From Notolepis coatsorum (lineage: Eukaryota; Chordata; Actinopteri; Aulopiformes; Paralepididae): a stretch of DNA of 64,000 nucleotides. Positions 1 to 10,402 of the stretch are shown piece after piece. The DNA lies in NCBI GenBank assembly GCA_963971535.1, contig OZ020592.1, positions 123,152,304 to 123,216,303 on the forward strand, in the 5' to 3' direction. The notes under the pieces were generated by a model. The model did no database searches. It saw nothing but the letters and a program-made list of their open reading frames with translations, and had not been told where the DNA came from. The number at the start of each line of letters is the position of its first letter. The first letter of the stretch is position 1. The translations under genes and the position numbers were made by a program.

Positions 1-94
1 TATGATTACAGTGTAGGGCCGTTGTAGACAGTGAAAGCAGTAGGTAGGTATAAACAGAATAGTCCCTTTCACACAGTTTCTTATTGGCCTGTGA

Positions 95-345
<251 letters not shown>

Positions 346-605
346 AGCACTACGCATGAAATGCAAGCGAGCAATAATCCAGCATGCCTTATGGTAATGC
401 ATGTATCATTAATGTCCCATTTAAACACCTAAGGGGCCAATGTAGCCTGAGCAGAAGGCTGTTGTTAGGAATTGTACTATAATCCTGTAGTTTTTTGCAA
501 CACAAGCGGTTGAATGTATGACGCTTGTTCCACAAACTCTGTGGTTTCCTAACTAAAACTGTTTCCAAGCTAAAACTGTATTATCTCTTCGCCATAGCCT
601 TTTAA
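346..605. other. Non-repetitive stretch, nothing recognised
   Basis: No convincing ORF, tandem repeat or TE terminus is visible between the twin segment and the tRNA-like SINE. Confidence 0.5.
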
Positions 606-897
606 GGGGGCGACAGTGGCTCAGGAGTTAGAGCGGTCGTCTGGTAATCAGAAGGTTCCGGGTTCGATTACGCCTCCTCCAGGGCAGCGTGTCGAAGTGT
701 CCTTGAAGTGTTGAAGTGTCCCTTGAAGTGTAGAAGTGTCCTTGAAGTGTAGAGGTGTCCTTGGCGCCTTGCCTGGTTGCCTCCGCCGTCGGTGTGCGAA
801 TGTGTGAGTGAATGAGTGAACGGGTGAATGTGTGAGGCATGAGTTGTAAAGCGCTTTGGATAAAAGCTACTATATAAATGCATTCTGCCACTTAGAC
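606..897 (+). mobile_element. tRNA-derived SINE-like element
   Basis: The head has a pol III box A (TGGCTCAGGAG, about 617-627) and box B (GGTTCGATTAC, 661-671). The body reads GTGTCGAAGTGTCCTTG and the 3' part ends in AAGCGCTTTGGATAAAAG..TATATAAATGCATTC, a layout common to teleost tRNA-type short repeats. The stretch 690-770 is expanded into about four copies of a roughly 19-bp GTGTCCTTGAAGTGT unit, which looks like a private tandem expansion. It is unlikely to encode a working tRNA because the acceptor stem does not close. Confidence 0.7.
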
Positions 898-1068
898 TCA
901 TTACATCCACATGTGTGAGTATTGTTCTCTAAATGAGAGCTATTTAGTGTCTATTTTTACCGCACTTTGTCTATTTCTACGTCTATTTTTACTGCTGGAA
1001 GATAGAAAAGGCAGCGTACCCTAAAGGGAAGATCGGTGTTATCCCAGAAAGAGTTCTGAATTGACATC
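898..1068. other. Nothing recognised
   Basis: AT-rich sequence between the SINE-like repeat and a 61-bp tandem repeat; TCTATTTTTAC/TCTATTTCTAC triplication at about 949-992 is the only pattern. Confidence 0.4.
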
Positions 1069-1214
1069 TATTTTATGCTGAAATAGACAGGTACTTCATT
1101 AGTCCATAGGTTTTGACAATGATTACATATATTTTATGCTGAAATAGACAGGTACTTCATTAGTCTATAGGTTTTGGCAATAATTACATATATTTTATGC
1201 TGGTGGTTCATTAG
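1069..1214. repeat. 61-bp tandem repeat, ~2.4 copies
   Basis: The marker TTTTATGCTG occurs at 1071, 1132 and 1193, giving a 61-bp period. Units contain AAATAGACAGGTACTTCATT. The third copy is truncated and diverges after TTCATTAGTCCA. Confidence 0.85.
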
Positions 1215-1571
1215 TCCACATCAGATTTGAGTGTGTAGAAGCAGATAATCTAGTCCTCGGATGATATTCTGTTCATTCATTAACCAGACGTGTTGTTTTT
1301 ACCCTTTTCTTACTCTCTGCATTCCTTTCATTCTCTCAATTGTATGCTAGTTTTATGCCTATACGTATGTCTATTGTATGTCCATTTTTTATCCGTTCTG
1401 TGGCCGCATACTTATTTTTATACATACCGCAGACAGTTTATTGTATATATTAAATACCAGCTTTTTTATTCTGTTAATTGTAGCTTTTTATTCCTTTATG
1501 CTGTGGAGCAAACGAAGAGTAAGAATCCCATTGTACTTGTTGCATAACGGCAAATACAAATAAATCTGAAT
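1215..1571. other. AT-rich stretch ending in a LINE/SINE-like tail
   Basis: The segment ends in AATACAAATAAATCTGAATCTG, reminiscent of the A-rich, short-unit tail of fish non-LTR elements. The small ORFs across it have no recognisable domain. Confidence 0.35.
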
Positions 1572-1638
1572 CTGTATTTTACTGCTGTGAAGCACTTTGG
1601 GCTGCAATGCTTGTATGAGAGGTGCTATACAAATAAGG

Positions 1639-1737
<99 letters not shown>
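1572..1737 (+). mobile_element. Non-LTR 3' tail with (TTA)n microsatellite
   Basis: AAGCACTTTGGGCTGCAATG followed by TTGTATGAGAGGTGCTATAC, then AAATAAGGTT and about 99 bp of TTA repeats (1639-1737). This is the typical 3' end of a fish LINE/SINE family that terminates in a trinucleotide array. The poly-Y and poly-I ORFs here are artefacts of the array. Confidence 0.7.
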
Positions 1738-2165
1738 GTGTTCGTACGGATTCAAGAGTGCATTGTGGGTAACACCTTCAAGAGGCGAGGGAACCAGTAT
1801 ATTCTGCTCCAGTGCTGTCTCTGTCTTATTTCCTGTGATGGTTTATGGCTTGGCGTGACAACCAATTATCAATAACTGCCATGTGCCCAATAACCGTTAG
1901 AACATCCTGTGACTTCGCTCGCAGCCGCTCTGGGTGAGAAAACCTTTATTGATGAACTGCTGCCCTGGATCCTGGGTCACACCTCAGCTGGGAATCGACT
2001 GTCTTTTAACACGGTGAGGGGGGGGGGGGGGGGGGGGGGGGTCACATACTGTATGAGTGAAAAAATCGGATTCAGGCCACGTTTGCCTTCAGTGTGAACG
2101 CAGCCATACAGACCAGAGTGACTCAGTAACTCAAACACAGAAACATGAGTGTGTCGCAGTGTTGG
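1738..2165. other. Intergenic stretch with poly-G tract
   Basis: Contains a 24-base G homopolymer (2018-2041), followed by a MITE-like phrase (TTGCCTTCAGTGTGAACGCA, about 2082) that resembles the phrase at about 15716. No gene is supported. Confidence 0.5.
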
Positions 2166-2789
2166 TTGTTGCTGTGTCGTGGTCGGCACCCCTCCTCCAA
2201 CATGTCTGCTCCTCGCTCCACCTGATTATAAAACCCTCCTTGTTGTGTCGTGGTCGGCACCCCTCCTCCAACATGTCTGCTCCTCGCTCCACCTGATTAT
2301 AAAACCCTCCTTGTTGTGTCGTGGTCGGCACCCCTCCTCCAACATGGCTGCTCCTCGCTCCACCTGATTATAAAACCCTCCTTGTTGTGTCGTGGTCGGC
2401 ACCCCTCCTCCAACATGTCTGCTCCTCGCTCCACCTGATTATAAAACCCTCCTTGTTGTGTCGTGGTCGGCACCCCTCCTCCAACATGTCTGCTCCTCGC
2501 TCCACCTGATTATAAAACCCTCCTTGTTGTGTCGTGGTCGGCACCCCTCCTCCAACATGGCTGCTCCTCGCTCCACCTGATTATAAAACCCTCCTTGTTG
2601 TGTCGTGGTCGGCACCCCTCCTCCAACATGGCTGCTCCTCGCTCCACCTGATTATAAAACCCTCCTTGTTGTGTCGTGGTCGGCACCCCTCCTCCAACAT
2701 GTCTGCTCCTCGCTCCACCTGATTATAAAACCCTCCTTGTTGTGTCGTGGTCGGCACCCCTCCTCCAACATGGCGTGTGCTCCTCATGC
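2166..2789. repeat. 71-bp minisatellite, ~8.7 copies
   Basis: CGTGGTCGGCACCCCTCCTC recurs at 2178, 2249, 2320, 2391, 2462, 2533, 2604, 2675 and 2746, exactly every 71 bp. Units end in CACCTGATTATAAAACCCTC. They are nearly identical; a T/G variant (AACATGTCT versus AACATGGCT) distinguishes them and is not randomly ordered. The interrupted last unit resumes at 3387-3406 beyond a MITE. The overlapping 62-residue ORFs are by-products. Confidence 0.97.
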
Positions 2790-3378
2790 CAGGGGTGTAA
2801 AAAGTACCCCGAAATTATACTTAAGTGAAAGTATGGGTACCATCTCAAAATCATACTCAAGTAAAAGTCAGAGTATCTGGCTAAAAACACACTTGAGTAA
2901 AAGTCTAAAAGTTTCTACTTTTAAATGTACTTAAGTACTAAAAAGTTAAAGTAAAAACTTATTTTCTGACTGTCTATTCTTCTGATAGCAGGTGTTTATT
3001 AATCAAAGATCCCCGCTTTCTAGTCTTGCACAAGGACCAATCAGCATGTGTATGAGCGGATTCATTTTCCATTGATGGGGATTTGATTGGCTGTTTTTAA
3101 ATAAAGCGCGGCCGCAGGATTAATAACGTTAACGTTAGTTCGGCCAGAGAAATATACTAATTAAAATGGTTGGACCTGCGAGATTTGTACTTTGTACTTT
3201 GTAGGTCTGCATTTTAAATGTAAGGAGTAAAAAAGTATGCTTTTTTTTCCTCTGGAATGTAATCGAGTAAAAGTACAAGTATACAAACCTAATAATACTC
3301 GCGTAAAGTACAAATCCCCCAAAAACAGTACTTAAGTATTGTAACAAAGTACAATTACTCAAGTACTTTACACCCCTG
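2790..3378. mobile_element. hAT-type MITE inside the 71-bp array
   Basis: Terminal inverted repeats are CAGGGGTGTAAAAAGTAC at the left and GTACTTTACACCCCTG at the right. Flanks 2782-2789 (CCTCATGC) and 3379-3386 (CCTCGTTC) match at 6 of 8 positions and rejoin to recreate the minisatellite unit, so they are read as a decayed 8-bp target-site duplication typical of hAT. The interior is rich in AAGTACTTAAGT-like short inverted motifs and has no transposase, so the element is non-autonomous. Confidence 0.88.
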
Positions 3379-3403
3379 CCTCGTTCCACCTGATTATAAA
3401 ACA

Positions 3404-3661
3404 TCCTTCCAACGCTTCCAGCCCTGCCGTCCCGCCCGCCTGCTTGGCCTAAATTGCTTGATGGCGACTCCCCTCATGCCTTCTTTTTATGTCATTGTCT
3501 GCCTTTGATGTCATCAGATAATTGCTCCTTTTTAGAACCCAGAAGGGGCCACACTCACCGCTCGTGGGATGGGAGCATTGCCATGGTAACCATCTTTGTG
3601 ATCCTGTGATCCGTAAACAGCTGTTTATTGTCTCCAGTAGGAGGGGGACGCTCCTTGACAC
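3404..3661. other. Unique-looking stretch
   Basis: GC-balanced sequence with no ORF, tandem repeat or TE end that I can recognise. Confidence 0.4.
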
Positions 3662-3662
3662 A

Positions 3663-3741
<79 letters not shown>

Positions 3742-3832
3742 AACTGGGTACAATACAGTACAGCTCAATACACACAATTGTTAAGGGGACGCAGACCAAG
3801 AGAAATACTTTCCCCCATTTTCAATTCATAAT
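3662..3832 (-). mobile_element. LINE 3' tail with (ATTG)n, minus strand
   Basis: About 79 bp of ATTG repeats (3662-3740) followed by AAAACTGGGTACAATACAGT..CCCCCATTTTCAATTCAT. In reverse complement this is the 3' end ..ACCCATTCTGC..AATAAAGTTTT(CAAT)n seen on the plus strand at 23452-23600 and 55021-55190 and on the minus strand at 55255-55398. The shared tail, polyadenylation-like AATAAA and terminal tetranucleotide array indicate a 5'-truncated non-LTR family. Confidence 0.75.
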
Positions 3833-4600
<768 letters not shown>

Positions 4601-4635
4601 CGTTGAGGCAAAACCAATTCACAAGCCCCGTCTCC

Positions 4636-4693
4636 TTGTCCTCCTCCTCCTCCTCCTCCTCCTCCTCCTCCTCCTCCTCCTCCTCCTCCTCTC
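4636..4693. repeat. (CTC)n microsatellite
   Basis: Perfect CTC trinucleotide array of roughly 19 units. Confidence 0.95.
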
Positions 4694-4930
4694 TCAGAGC
4701 AGATGTCTATCTGAACAACACAGTGTAATAAGCTTGAAATAATAAACAAACCTGTTCAGCTATAAAGAATGAGAGTACTGGAACAGTGTTAAATTCAAAG
4801 TGTTGTATTAACCAAAAGGAGGATCAAAATAAATGGGGCACCTCATAGCAACATATGGTACAACAAAAATCATCTCAAACCAATAAGAACGGTCCTGTCA
4901 GCTTTACAGTCCATTAGCCCCAACATAAAT
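4694..4930. other. Flank of minisatellite block
   Basis: No gene seen. Its last 40 bp (4881-4920, AATAAGAACGGTCCTGTCAG onward) recur almost exactly at 10402-10441, so the block 4931-10401 is bracketed by a direct repeat. Confidence 0.6.
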
Positions 4931-5519
4931 GTTACCATGTATAATGTTACCGTGTACAATGTTACCATATATAATGTTACCATGTATAATGTAACCATGT
5001 ATCATGTTACCATGTATGTTACCATGTATGTTACCATGTATAATGTTACCATGTATAATGTACCGTGTATAATGTTACCCTGTATGTTACCATGTATGTT
5101 ACCATGTATAATGTTACCATGTATAATGTAACCATGTATAATGTTACCATGTATAATGTTACCATGTATAATGTTACCATGTCTAATGTTACCATGTATA
5201 ATGTACCATGTATGTTACCATGTATAATGTTACCATGTATAATGTTACCATGTATAATGTACCATGCATGTTACCATGTATAATGTTACCATGTATAATG
5301 TTACCATGTCTAATGTAACCATGTATAATGTTACCATGTATAATGTTACCTTGTATGTTACCATGTATGTTACCATGTATGTTACCATGTATAATGTTAC
5401 CATGTCTAATGTTACCATGTATAATGTACCGCATATAATGTTACCATGTATAATGTAACCATGTATAATGTTACCATGTATAATGTTACCATGTATAATG
5501 TACCATGTATGTTACCATG
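4931..5519. repeat. 15-bp minisatellite (ACCATGTATAATGTT)n, left part
   Basis: Units of 15 bp with 10-12-bp short variants (ACCATGTATGTT) and a C variant (ATGTCTAATG). The array is interrupted by the LTR element at 5520-9785 and resumes at 9786-9861. ORFs of repeating YNVTM are artefacts. Confidence 0.96.
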
Positions 5520-5827
5520 TGTTACGACCCTGGCTCAAGGGACACAACCTATGTGCAAAACCGACACCAAAACCCCGTGCTCTAACTCAAAATGCTACTA
5601 TAGCAAGGAACTATTAATATAACTATAAACTAATGTACTAAGGTAACCCAACGGACAAGGACTGGAAGAACCTGACAGCTCTTTCTCTAAGCACAGACAC
5701 TGCATGTGTGTTACTAGGTCTGCCTTTAAAGCTCCCAGCAGGTAACCAATCAGCACTAATTGGCTAATTGGCAGCCCTCACCTGCATGCACAGTGACACA
5801 GAAGTGATCAGCTCGTGGTACATAACA
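5520..5827 (-). repeat. 3' LTR of SCAN-gag element
   Basis: 308 bp, plus-strand ends TGTTACGACC and GGTACATAACA. Compared with the copy at 9478-9785 it differs only in CTTTCTCTAAG versus CTTTTTCTAAG and CACTGCATG versus CACTGTATG. Confidence 0.95.
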
Positions 5828-8612
5828 CCTCCCCCACCAAACTGGTTGCCCCAGAGGCAACCACCACACAACAACCCATAAAAAAAAACAAAAAAAAAAA
5901 CACTGTGACCCACTGTACTACCACAACAGCGATAGTGGGTCGGTCCCTGTCGAACACGACCACCGATACCGATCTGTCAAAATTAGACTGCAAACCAAAA
6001 TCAACCTGAGAACTGCGCTCAACAGAACAGAACACAGCACAACAAAAACCATAGATCACTGATACCACCACCGCACCCATATCCATCCCACCTGGCACTG
6101 GCAGTTCAGGATACTGCAAACCGTGAACATCCAGAGTAGGATGTACCGCCTCAGGTACAGCCCCAGTGTACCGGGAACATGGCAGTACTACAGTCACAAT
6201 AACGTCTGGAACACCATCTAAAATGGCGTCACCCAAAATAACATTGTCCTGATCAAAATCAAAATGGCTGCCACTCACCAGACCAGGTCGCGAAGGCGGC
6301 TCCTGCTCCACAGGACACAGGTAACTAGGTTGACCATCACACCTAGTGCATGGCAGAGAATCAGTGTGGACATGTGGATCAATGTCAGAATCAACTGACA
6401 TACTGGGACCATCCCTGCCCACAAGTGAAACATTAGGGACAATAGAGCTACTGTGGGAAGGCTGGCAGCCTAAGTCAGGCTTAGTAGCCTCTCCAACTAG
6501 AACGGTGTCACATGAAACAACAGCACCTCTCATAGCATCCTTCCCACACTCCTCCTCCAATTCGTTCGTGGCCTCAGCCACCGTACAGGCTGGGAAGACC
6601 TTGAGACACTGCGCTGCCATATCATCTCCCGTCACATGCTTCTCCGGCACGCATGTCAACTCTGGTTTCACCACCGGGCCTAACACAAAGCCACAATCAA
6701 GAGAATCATTATGCAGAGGTACATCCACAGTGTGCTTTCCAAAATTCTCAACAGGTACACATTTTAATTCAACAAAGAATGTGTCACTAAGTGTAATGTC
6801 CCAAGTCGAAGTATCAACAACATCACTTTTGTCCTTTGACATTTCTCGTGCCACAGCACACACAGGAAACACTCCTGGATGTTTCTGTGCCAGCTCATTA
6901 GAGACCTCAGAAACCACAGGAACGGGAGTTACAACCGGAGTAGCCAACACTTTGTCACCAGCCAAATCATTCCCTAGAATGAAGGACACCCCCTTTATGG
7001 GAATGTGAGAACATACCCCCACAACAACATCGCCTGATACTAAGGGAGAATTGAGCGTGACCTCATGCAAAGGTGCATCCACAAATCCACCCCCAAAGCC
7101 CCGAACAACGACACCGGAATGCAAAGAAGAGTTTTCTGAAAACGGCAAAACCCCCTCCAGAATGAGGGACTGAAAAGCACCGGTATCTCTCCAAATTGTT
7201 ATAGCCTGTTTGGACTCTAGTGCATTAGTCAGGGAAACAAATCCATTCATCATAAACCTTGAGGAACCCTCGAGCTCTTTGTCCACACGTTTGACACTTC
7301 CCCCATCCCCATCTAACGTTGGCATAGGCGTTCTGCATATGGTTTCTACCAGAGCCACGGTTCTGAAATTTTTCTGCTCAAGCACCGGGCACCCAGCAAC
7401 GATATGACCAGGTTCTTTACAGTAGAAACAGATAATCCCTTCTGGGAATGCACCAGCAGAACCACCCCGCCTAGGAGGTGAAGTCAACTGACCAGCAGAC
7501 ACAGGTTTTGGGAAACGGCCCCCCTGAACAGGACGCCTATCCCCGGACTCAACACGGTAGTCCTCCAAAAACACAGACTTCTGTGTCAACACAAACTCAT
7601 CAGCGAAGACAGCGGCGTCGCCTATCTTCGATACCTTACGCTCATTTAGATGTGTGGAAACGGTATCAGGAACACATCTTTTAAATTCCTCTAGGAGAAT
7701 CAACTGCCCAAGCTGCTCTCTTGACTCTGCCTTCTGAGAAGTGCACCACCTGTCAAACAGGTTCTCCTTCTCCCTTCCAAATTCAACATAAGACTGCCCC
7801 TCCGACCTGCGATAACCTCTAAAACGCTGACGATAGGCCTCGGGGACCAACTCATAAGCCCTCAAAATGGAAGCTTTAACCAGCTCATAATCAGCGCTTT
7901 GTTCAAGGGACAGAGCAGTGTAGGCTTCTTGTGCCCTACCAACTAAAACACATTGCAGCAGCAGTGTCCAGGCGGTATCAGGCCACTTCAATGTGGTTGC
8001 CACCCGTTCAAAAAGGGGAAAATATCTTTCCACGTCTTTCTCAAAAAATGGTGGCACCATCCTAATATTCCTGCCTACATCAAACCCGGAACGTGACTCT
8101 GGCTGCAGAGCACCCGCCTGTAAGGCAGCATGCTTAAACTCAAGCTCCTTCTGCGCACGCTCGTGCACCAGCAACATTTGTCTCTCCTCCAGCAACATTT
8201 GTCTCTCCTTAAGCTCCCGCTCCTCTTTCCTCTCTTTAAGCTCACGCTCCTCTCTCCTCTCTCTCTCCTTAAGCTCACGATCCTCTCTCCTCTCCTCATG
8301 CTCTCGCTCTAGCTGCCTTTCCTTAAACTCCAACTCCCTTATCCTCCAGTCACCCTCTACACCAGGTAATAGCGGAGATGCGCCAGACGAAGGAGGCTCC
8401 TCCACCCTCTCCTCAAGCACCTGCTCCCTAACGAGTAACACCCTTAACGCACTCAAGGCAGACGGCTTCAAACGTTTCTCCCCTGCAGAAAGCTCTACCC
8501 TGTAGTGTACAGCAAGTTCTAGCAGTTGTTCTTTGGAAAACTTGTCTAACAATTCATGAGACGGGCGATCAACAAAGTCCCTGATGGAAGCCATTGTCAC
8601 TGAACCAGCCAC
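5808..8612 (-). CDS. Gag-protease polyprotein, SCAN-domain retrotransposon type
   Basis: Intact 934-residue ORF starting MAGSVTMASIRDF. Residues ~90-160 are an E/R/K-rich coiled coil made of repeated EERELKER-like phrases. Residues ~190-317 form a SCAN/retroviral capsid C-terminal-like domain (motif LLQCVLVGRAQEAYTAL, and later LILLEEFKRCVP). A CCHC knuckle CFYCKEPGHIVAGCP lies near residue 395. Retropepsin follows, with active site DTGA near 478 and ILGNDLAG near 545. After that comes a low-complexity acidic/Val-rich region with no RT or integrase motif. The last ~40 residues are a hydrophobic run read from A-rich 3' sequence and into the LTR, so the functional end may be earlier. An alternative start MASIRDF at residue 7 matches the usual start of this family as I know it. 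The role would be assembly of the particle and its own processing. Confidence 0.9.
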   Translation of the reverse strand: MAGSVTMASIRDFVDRPSHELLDKFSKEQLLELAVHYRVELSAGEKRLKPSALSALRVLLVREQVLEERVEEPPSSGASPLLPGVEGDWRIRELEFKERQLEREHEERREDRELKERERREERELKERKEERELKERQMLLEERQMLLVHERAQKELEFKHAALQAGALQPESRSGFDVGRNIRMVPPFFEKDVERYFPLFERVATTLKWPDTAWTLLLQCVLVGRAQEAYTALSLEQSADYELVKASILRAYELVPEAYRQRFRGYRRSEGQSYVEFGREKENLFDRWCTSQKAESREQLGQLILLEEFKRCVPDTVSTHLNERKVSKIGDAAVFADEFVLTQKSVFLEDYRVESGDRRPVQGGRFPKPVSAGQLTSPPRRGGSAGAFPEGIICFYCKEPGHIVAGCPVLEQKNFRTVALVETICRTPMPTLDGDGGSVKRVDKELEGSSRFMMNGFVSLTNALESKQAITIWRDTGAFQSLILEGVLPFSENSSLHSGVVVRGFGGGFVDAPLHEVTLNSPLVSGDVVVGVCSHIPIKGVSFILGNDLAGDKVLATPVVTPVPVVSEVSNELAQKHPGVFPVCAVAREMSKDKSDVVDTSTWDITLSDTFFVELKCVPVENFGKHTVDVPLHNDSLDCGFVLGPVVKPELTCVPEKHVTGDDMAAQCLKVFPACTVAEATNELEEECGKDAMRGAVVSCDTVLVGEATKPDLGCQPSHSSSIVPNVSLVGRDGPSMSVDSDIDPHVHTDSLPCTRCDGQPSYLCPVEQEPPSRPGLVSGSHFDFDQDNVILGDAILDGVPDVIVTVVLPCSRYTGAVPEAVHPTLDVHGLQYPELPVPGGMDMGAVVVSVIYGFCCAVFCSVERSSQVDFGLQSNFDRSVSVVVFDRDRPTIAVVVVQWVTVFFFLFFFMGCCVVVASGATSLVGEVLCTTS
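5828..5841 (-). other. Polypurine tract
   Basis: In element sense this reads TTTGGTGGGGGAGG directly abutting the 3' LTR, the expected plus-strand priming site. Confidence 0.8.
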
Positions 8613-9457
8613 CCCAAGCTACACACCCTACCTCACAGACACGAAGAACCACTAACGAACCACAAAGACCCCCCCAACGAACCACTGAAGAACCACGAAG
8701 AACCACTGAAGAACCATGAAGAACCACTGAAGAACCACTGAAGAATGCTAAATGCCAATAATAACAACCAGAAGGGAACGCGGTGGAAATGTGAGCTCTA
8801 CGGAGCGCACCTTTCTAGGTTGCAAAAGAAAAAAAAAGAAAAAGAAAAATAAAACACACCCACCCTAAATAGACGTGTCACCAGGTCTGTTTAGGTCTGC
8901 TACCAGGTATGCTCACCAAACACTCAAACAAACAAAATAAATCCAACAAACAATTCCAAACAGGTGCGCCTTCTAACCTGATATGACTACATATGCGTCT
9001 ACGTCTAAACTGCAGAAAAAACCGGCCCACCACATGTCTACCCTAAGAAACACTAAATCAAGCCCTACCACACTACCTGTGTTTTCTGGCCGCCCTAATC
9101 TACCTACCCTTAAACTAATGCCCTGTAGACCTAACTTTCTTCAACCACACCTGCTACCAGTCAAAGATCATATACCAATCATTTCATTGACCGCCCCAGG
9201 AGTACGTGGTGCACAGGACGCTAACCAACAACCAGAAAATAATGTCCCTATCTACATGTGGTGCCCACTAAACTATATATTTTAACAGCATAAGTAGTCA
9301 CATCAAATTACAAACAAATACGGCATACTCACCTGTTTGATGAAATGGCTCAGCCCCCACGTTACACCATATGTATCGAACACCACCCAAACCATAATAC
9401 CATGACACCCCGTGTAACACAAAAAAAAAACCACCAAACAAATTTCTAGGGGTAAAT
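8613..9457 (-). other. 5' leader of SCAN-gag element
   Basis: About 845 bp between primer site and gag start. It contains a short tandem GAAGAACCACTGAAGAACCA repeat (8645-8745, plus-strand reading) and an A-rich block (8823-8855). No additional ORF is convincing on the minus strand. Confidence 0.6.
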
Positions 9458-9475
9458 ATCCCGGACGAGCGCCCA
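9458..9475 (-). other. Primer-binding site, tRNA-Pro-like
   Basis: Minus-strand TGGGCGCTCGTCCGGGAT, two bases inside the 5' LTR. It differs at one position from the tRNA-Pro primer site used by gammaretroviruses as I know it. Priming tRNA is an inference. Confidence 0.75.
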
Positions 9476-9477
9476 AC

Positions 9478-9785
9478 TGTTACGACCCTGGCTCAAGGGA
9501 CACAACCTATGTGCAAAACCGACACCAAAACCCCGTGCTCTAACTCAAAATGCTACTATAGCAAGGAACTATTAATATAACTATAAACTAATGTACTAAG
9601 GTAACCCAACGGACAAGGACTGGAAGAACCTGACAGCTCTTTTTCTAAGCACAGACACTGTATGTGTGTTACTAGGTCTGCCTTTAAAGCTCCCAGCAGG
9701 TAACCAATCAGCACTAATTGGCTAATTGGCAGCCCTCACCTGCATGCACAGTGACACAGAAGTGATCAGCTCGTGGTACATAACA
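9478..9785 (-). repeat. 5' LTR of SCAN-gag element
   Basis: 308 bp, TG..CA ends, 306 of 308 identical to the 3' LTR. Confidence 0.95.
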
Positions 9786-9861
9786 CCATGTATAATGTTA
9801 CCATGTATAATGTTACCATGTATAATGTTACCATGTCTAATGTAACCATGTATAATGTTCA
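9786..9861. repeat. 15-bp minisatellite, right remnant
   Basis: About five ACCATGTATAATGTT units continuing the array of 4931-5519 beyond the LTR element. Confidence 0.93.
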
Positions 9862-9964
9862 GGCCTACCAGACCATGCAGCCTGCATGGTAGAGCTAGTA
9901 GTGTCCAGCAACACTCAAACCTTTGAGTGTCCAAAAGGTGATAAGTCCTGGGTTGATCCACATC

Positions 9965-10402
9965 TTAAAGGGGAACTATTTTACTATTTCTTTCACTATT
10001 TGGGCACTTTTACACAATTCCTGTTAGTCTATGGAACACCTCTGTAATATATATATATTTTTTTATTCATTGTTTTGTATTTCTAATCAAGTCCTCAAAA
10101 ACAGCATTTTTCTACCTCAAGATCTCGAGCTGTTTTGAGCCTGGGCTGCAGGGCGGCTCCTAAACCACTGCGGAGCGTCGTCTTCGCCTGAACATTAACA
10201 TGCAGCAGTGACTATATGACATCACATATAGGCACATTTTCAAACGACTCAGTTCAGTGAGGGTGAATATTGTGAGAGGAGAATTGGAAGAATGCGCCAA
10301 TATGAGAATTTTGAGACATAGATCATATTAATATAAGTTCACATAGCTAGGAAACAATGCTAAACACTCAAAAAGGCCATTTATAAGATAGTTCCCCTTT
10401 AA
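9965..10402. mobile_element. MITE with TTAA target site (Kolobok/piggyBac-like)
   Basis: Ends are TTAAAGGGGAACTAT and ATAGTTCCCCTTTAA, i.e. an inverted AGGGGAACTAT bounded by TTAA on each side. Size 438 bp with no ORF. TTAA duplication is used by the piggyBac and Kolobok superfamilies; the AGGGG terminus is more like Kolobok MITEs of fish, which is a family-level guess. Confidence 0.75.

Larger units (their letters stand above)
5520..9785 (-). mobile_element. Young non-autonomous LTR retrotransposon, SCAN-type gag
   Basis: Complete minus-strand element of 4266 bp. It has two 308-bp LTRs (TG..CA) differing at only two sites, a 5-bp target duplication CCATG (5515-5519 and 9786-9790), a primer-binding site, a polypurine tract and one long ORF. 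Gag, CCHC zinc knuckle and retropepsin are present; the RT, RNase H and integrase that a Ty3/Gypsy-like element needs are absent, and the ~3.65-kb interior has no room for them. The near-identical LTRs mean recent transposition, so enzymes were presumably supplied in trans. CCATG also occurs in every minisatellite unit, so the duplication is consistent but not independent evidence. Confidence 0.92.

Noticed and set aside
2149..2722. Set of 62-72-residue ORFs every 71 bp
   Set aside because: By-product of the 71-bp minisatellite; each is the same repeat in overlapping windows.
2166..2789. CRISPR-like array
   Set aside because: Units are contiguous 71-bp repeats without unique spacers, in eukaryotic TE-rich DNA.
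4931..5519. CRISPR-like array of short repeats
   Set aside because: 15-bp units directly abut; no spacers and no cas genes.
6346..7008. 220-residue plus-strand ORF (and 7993-8505)
   Set aside because: Antisense shadow of the intact minus-strand gag-protease ORF.
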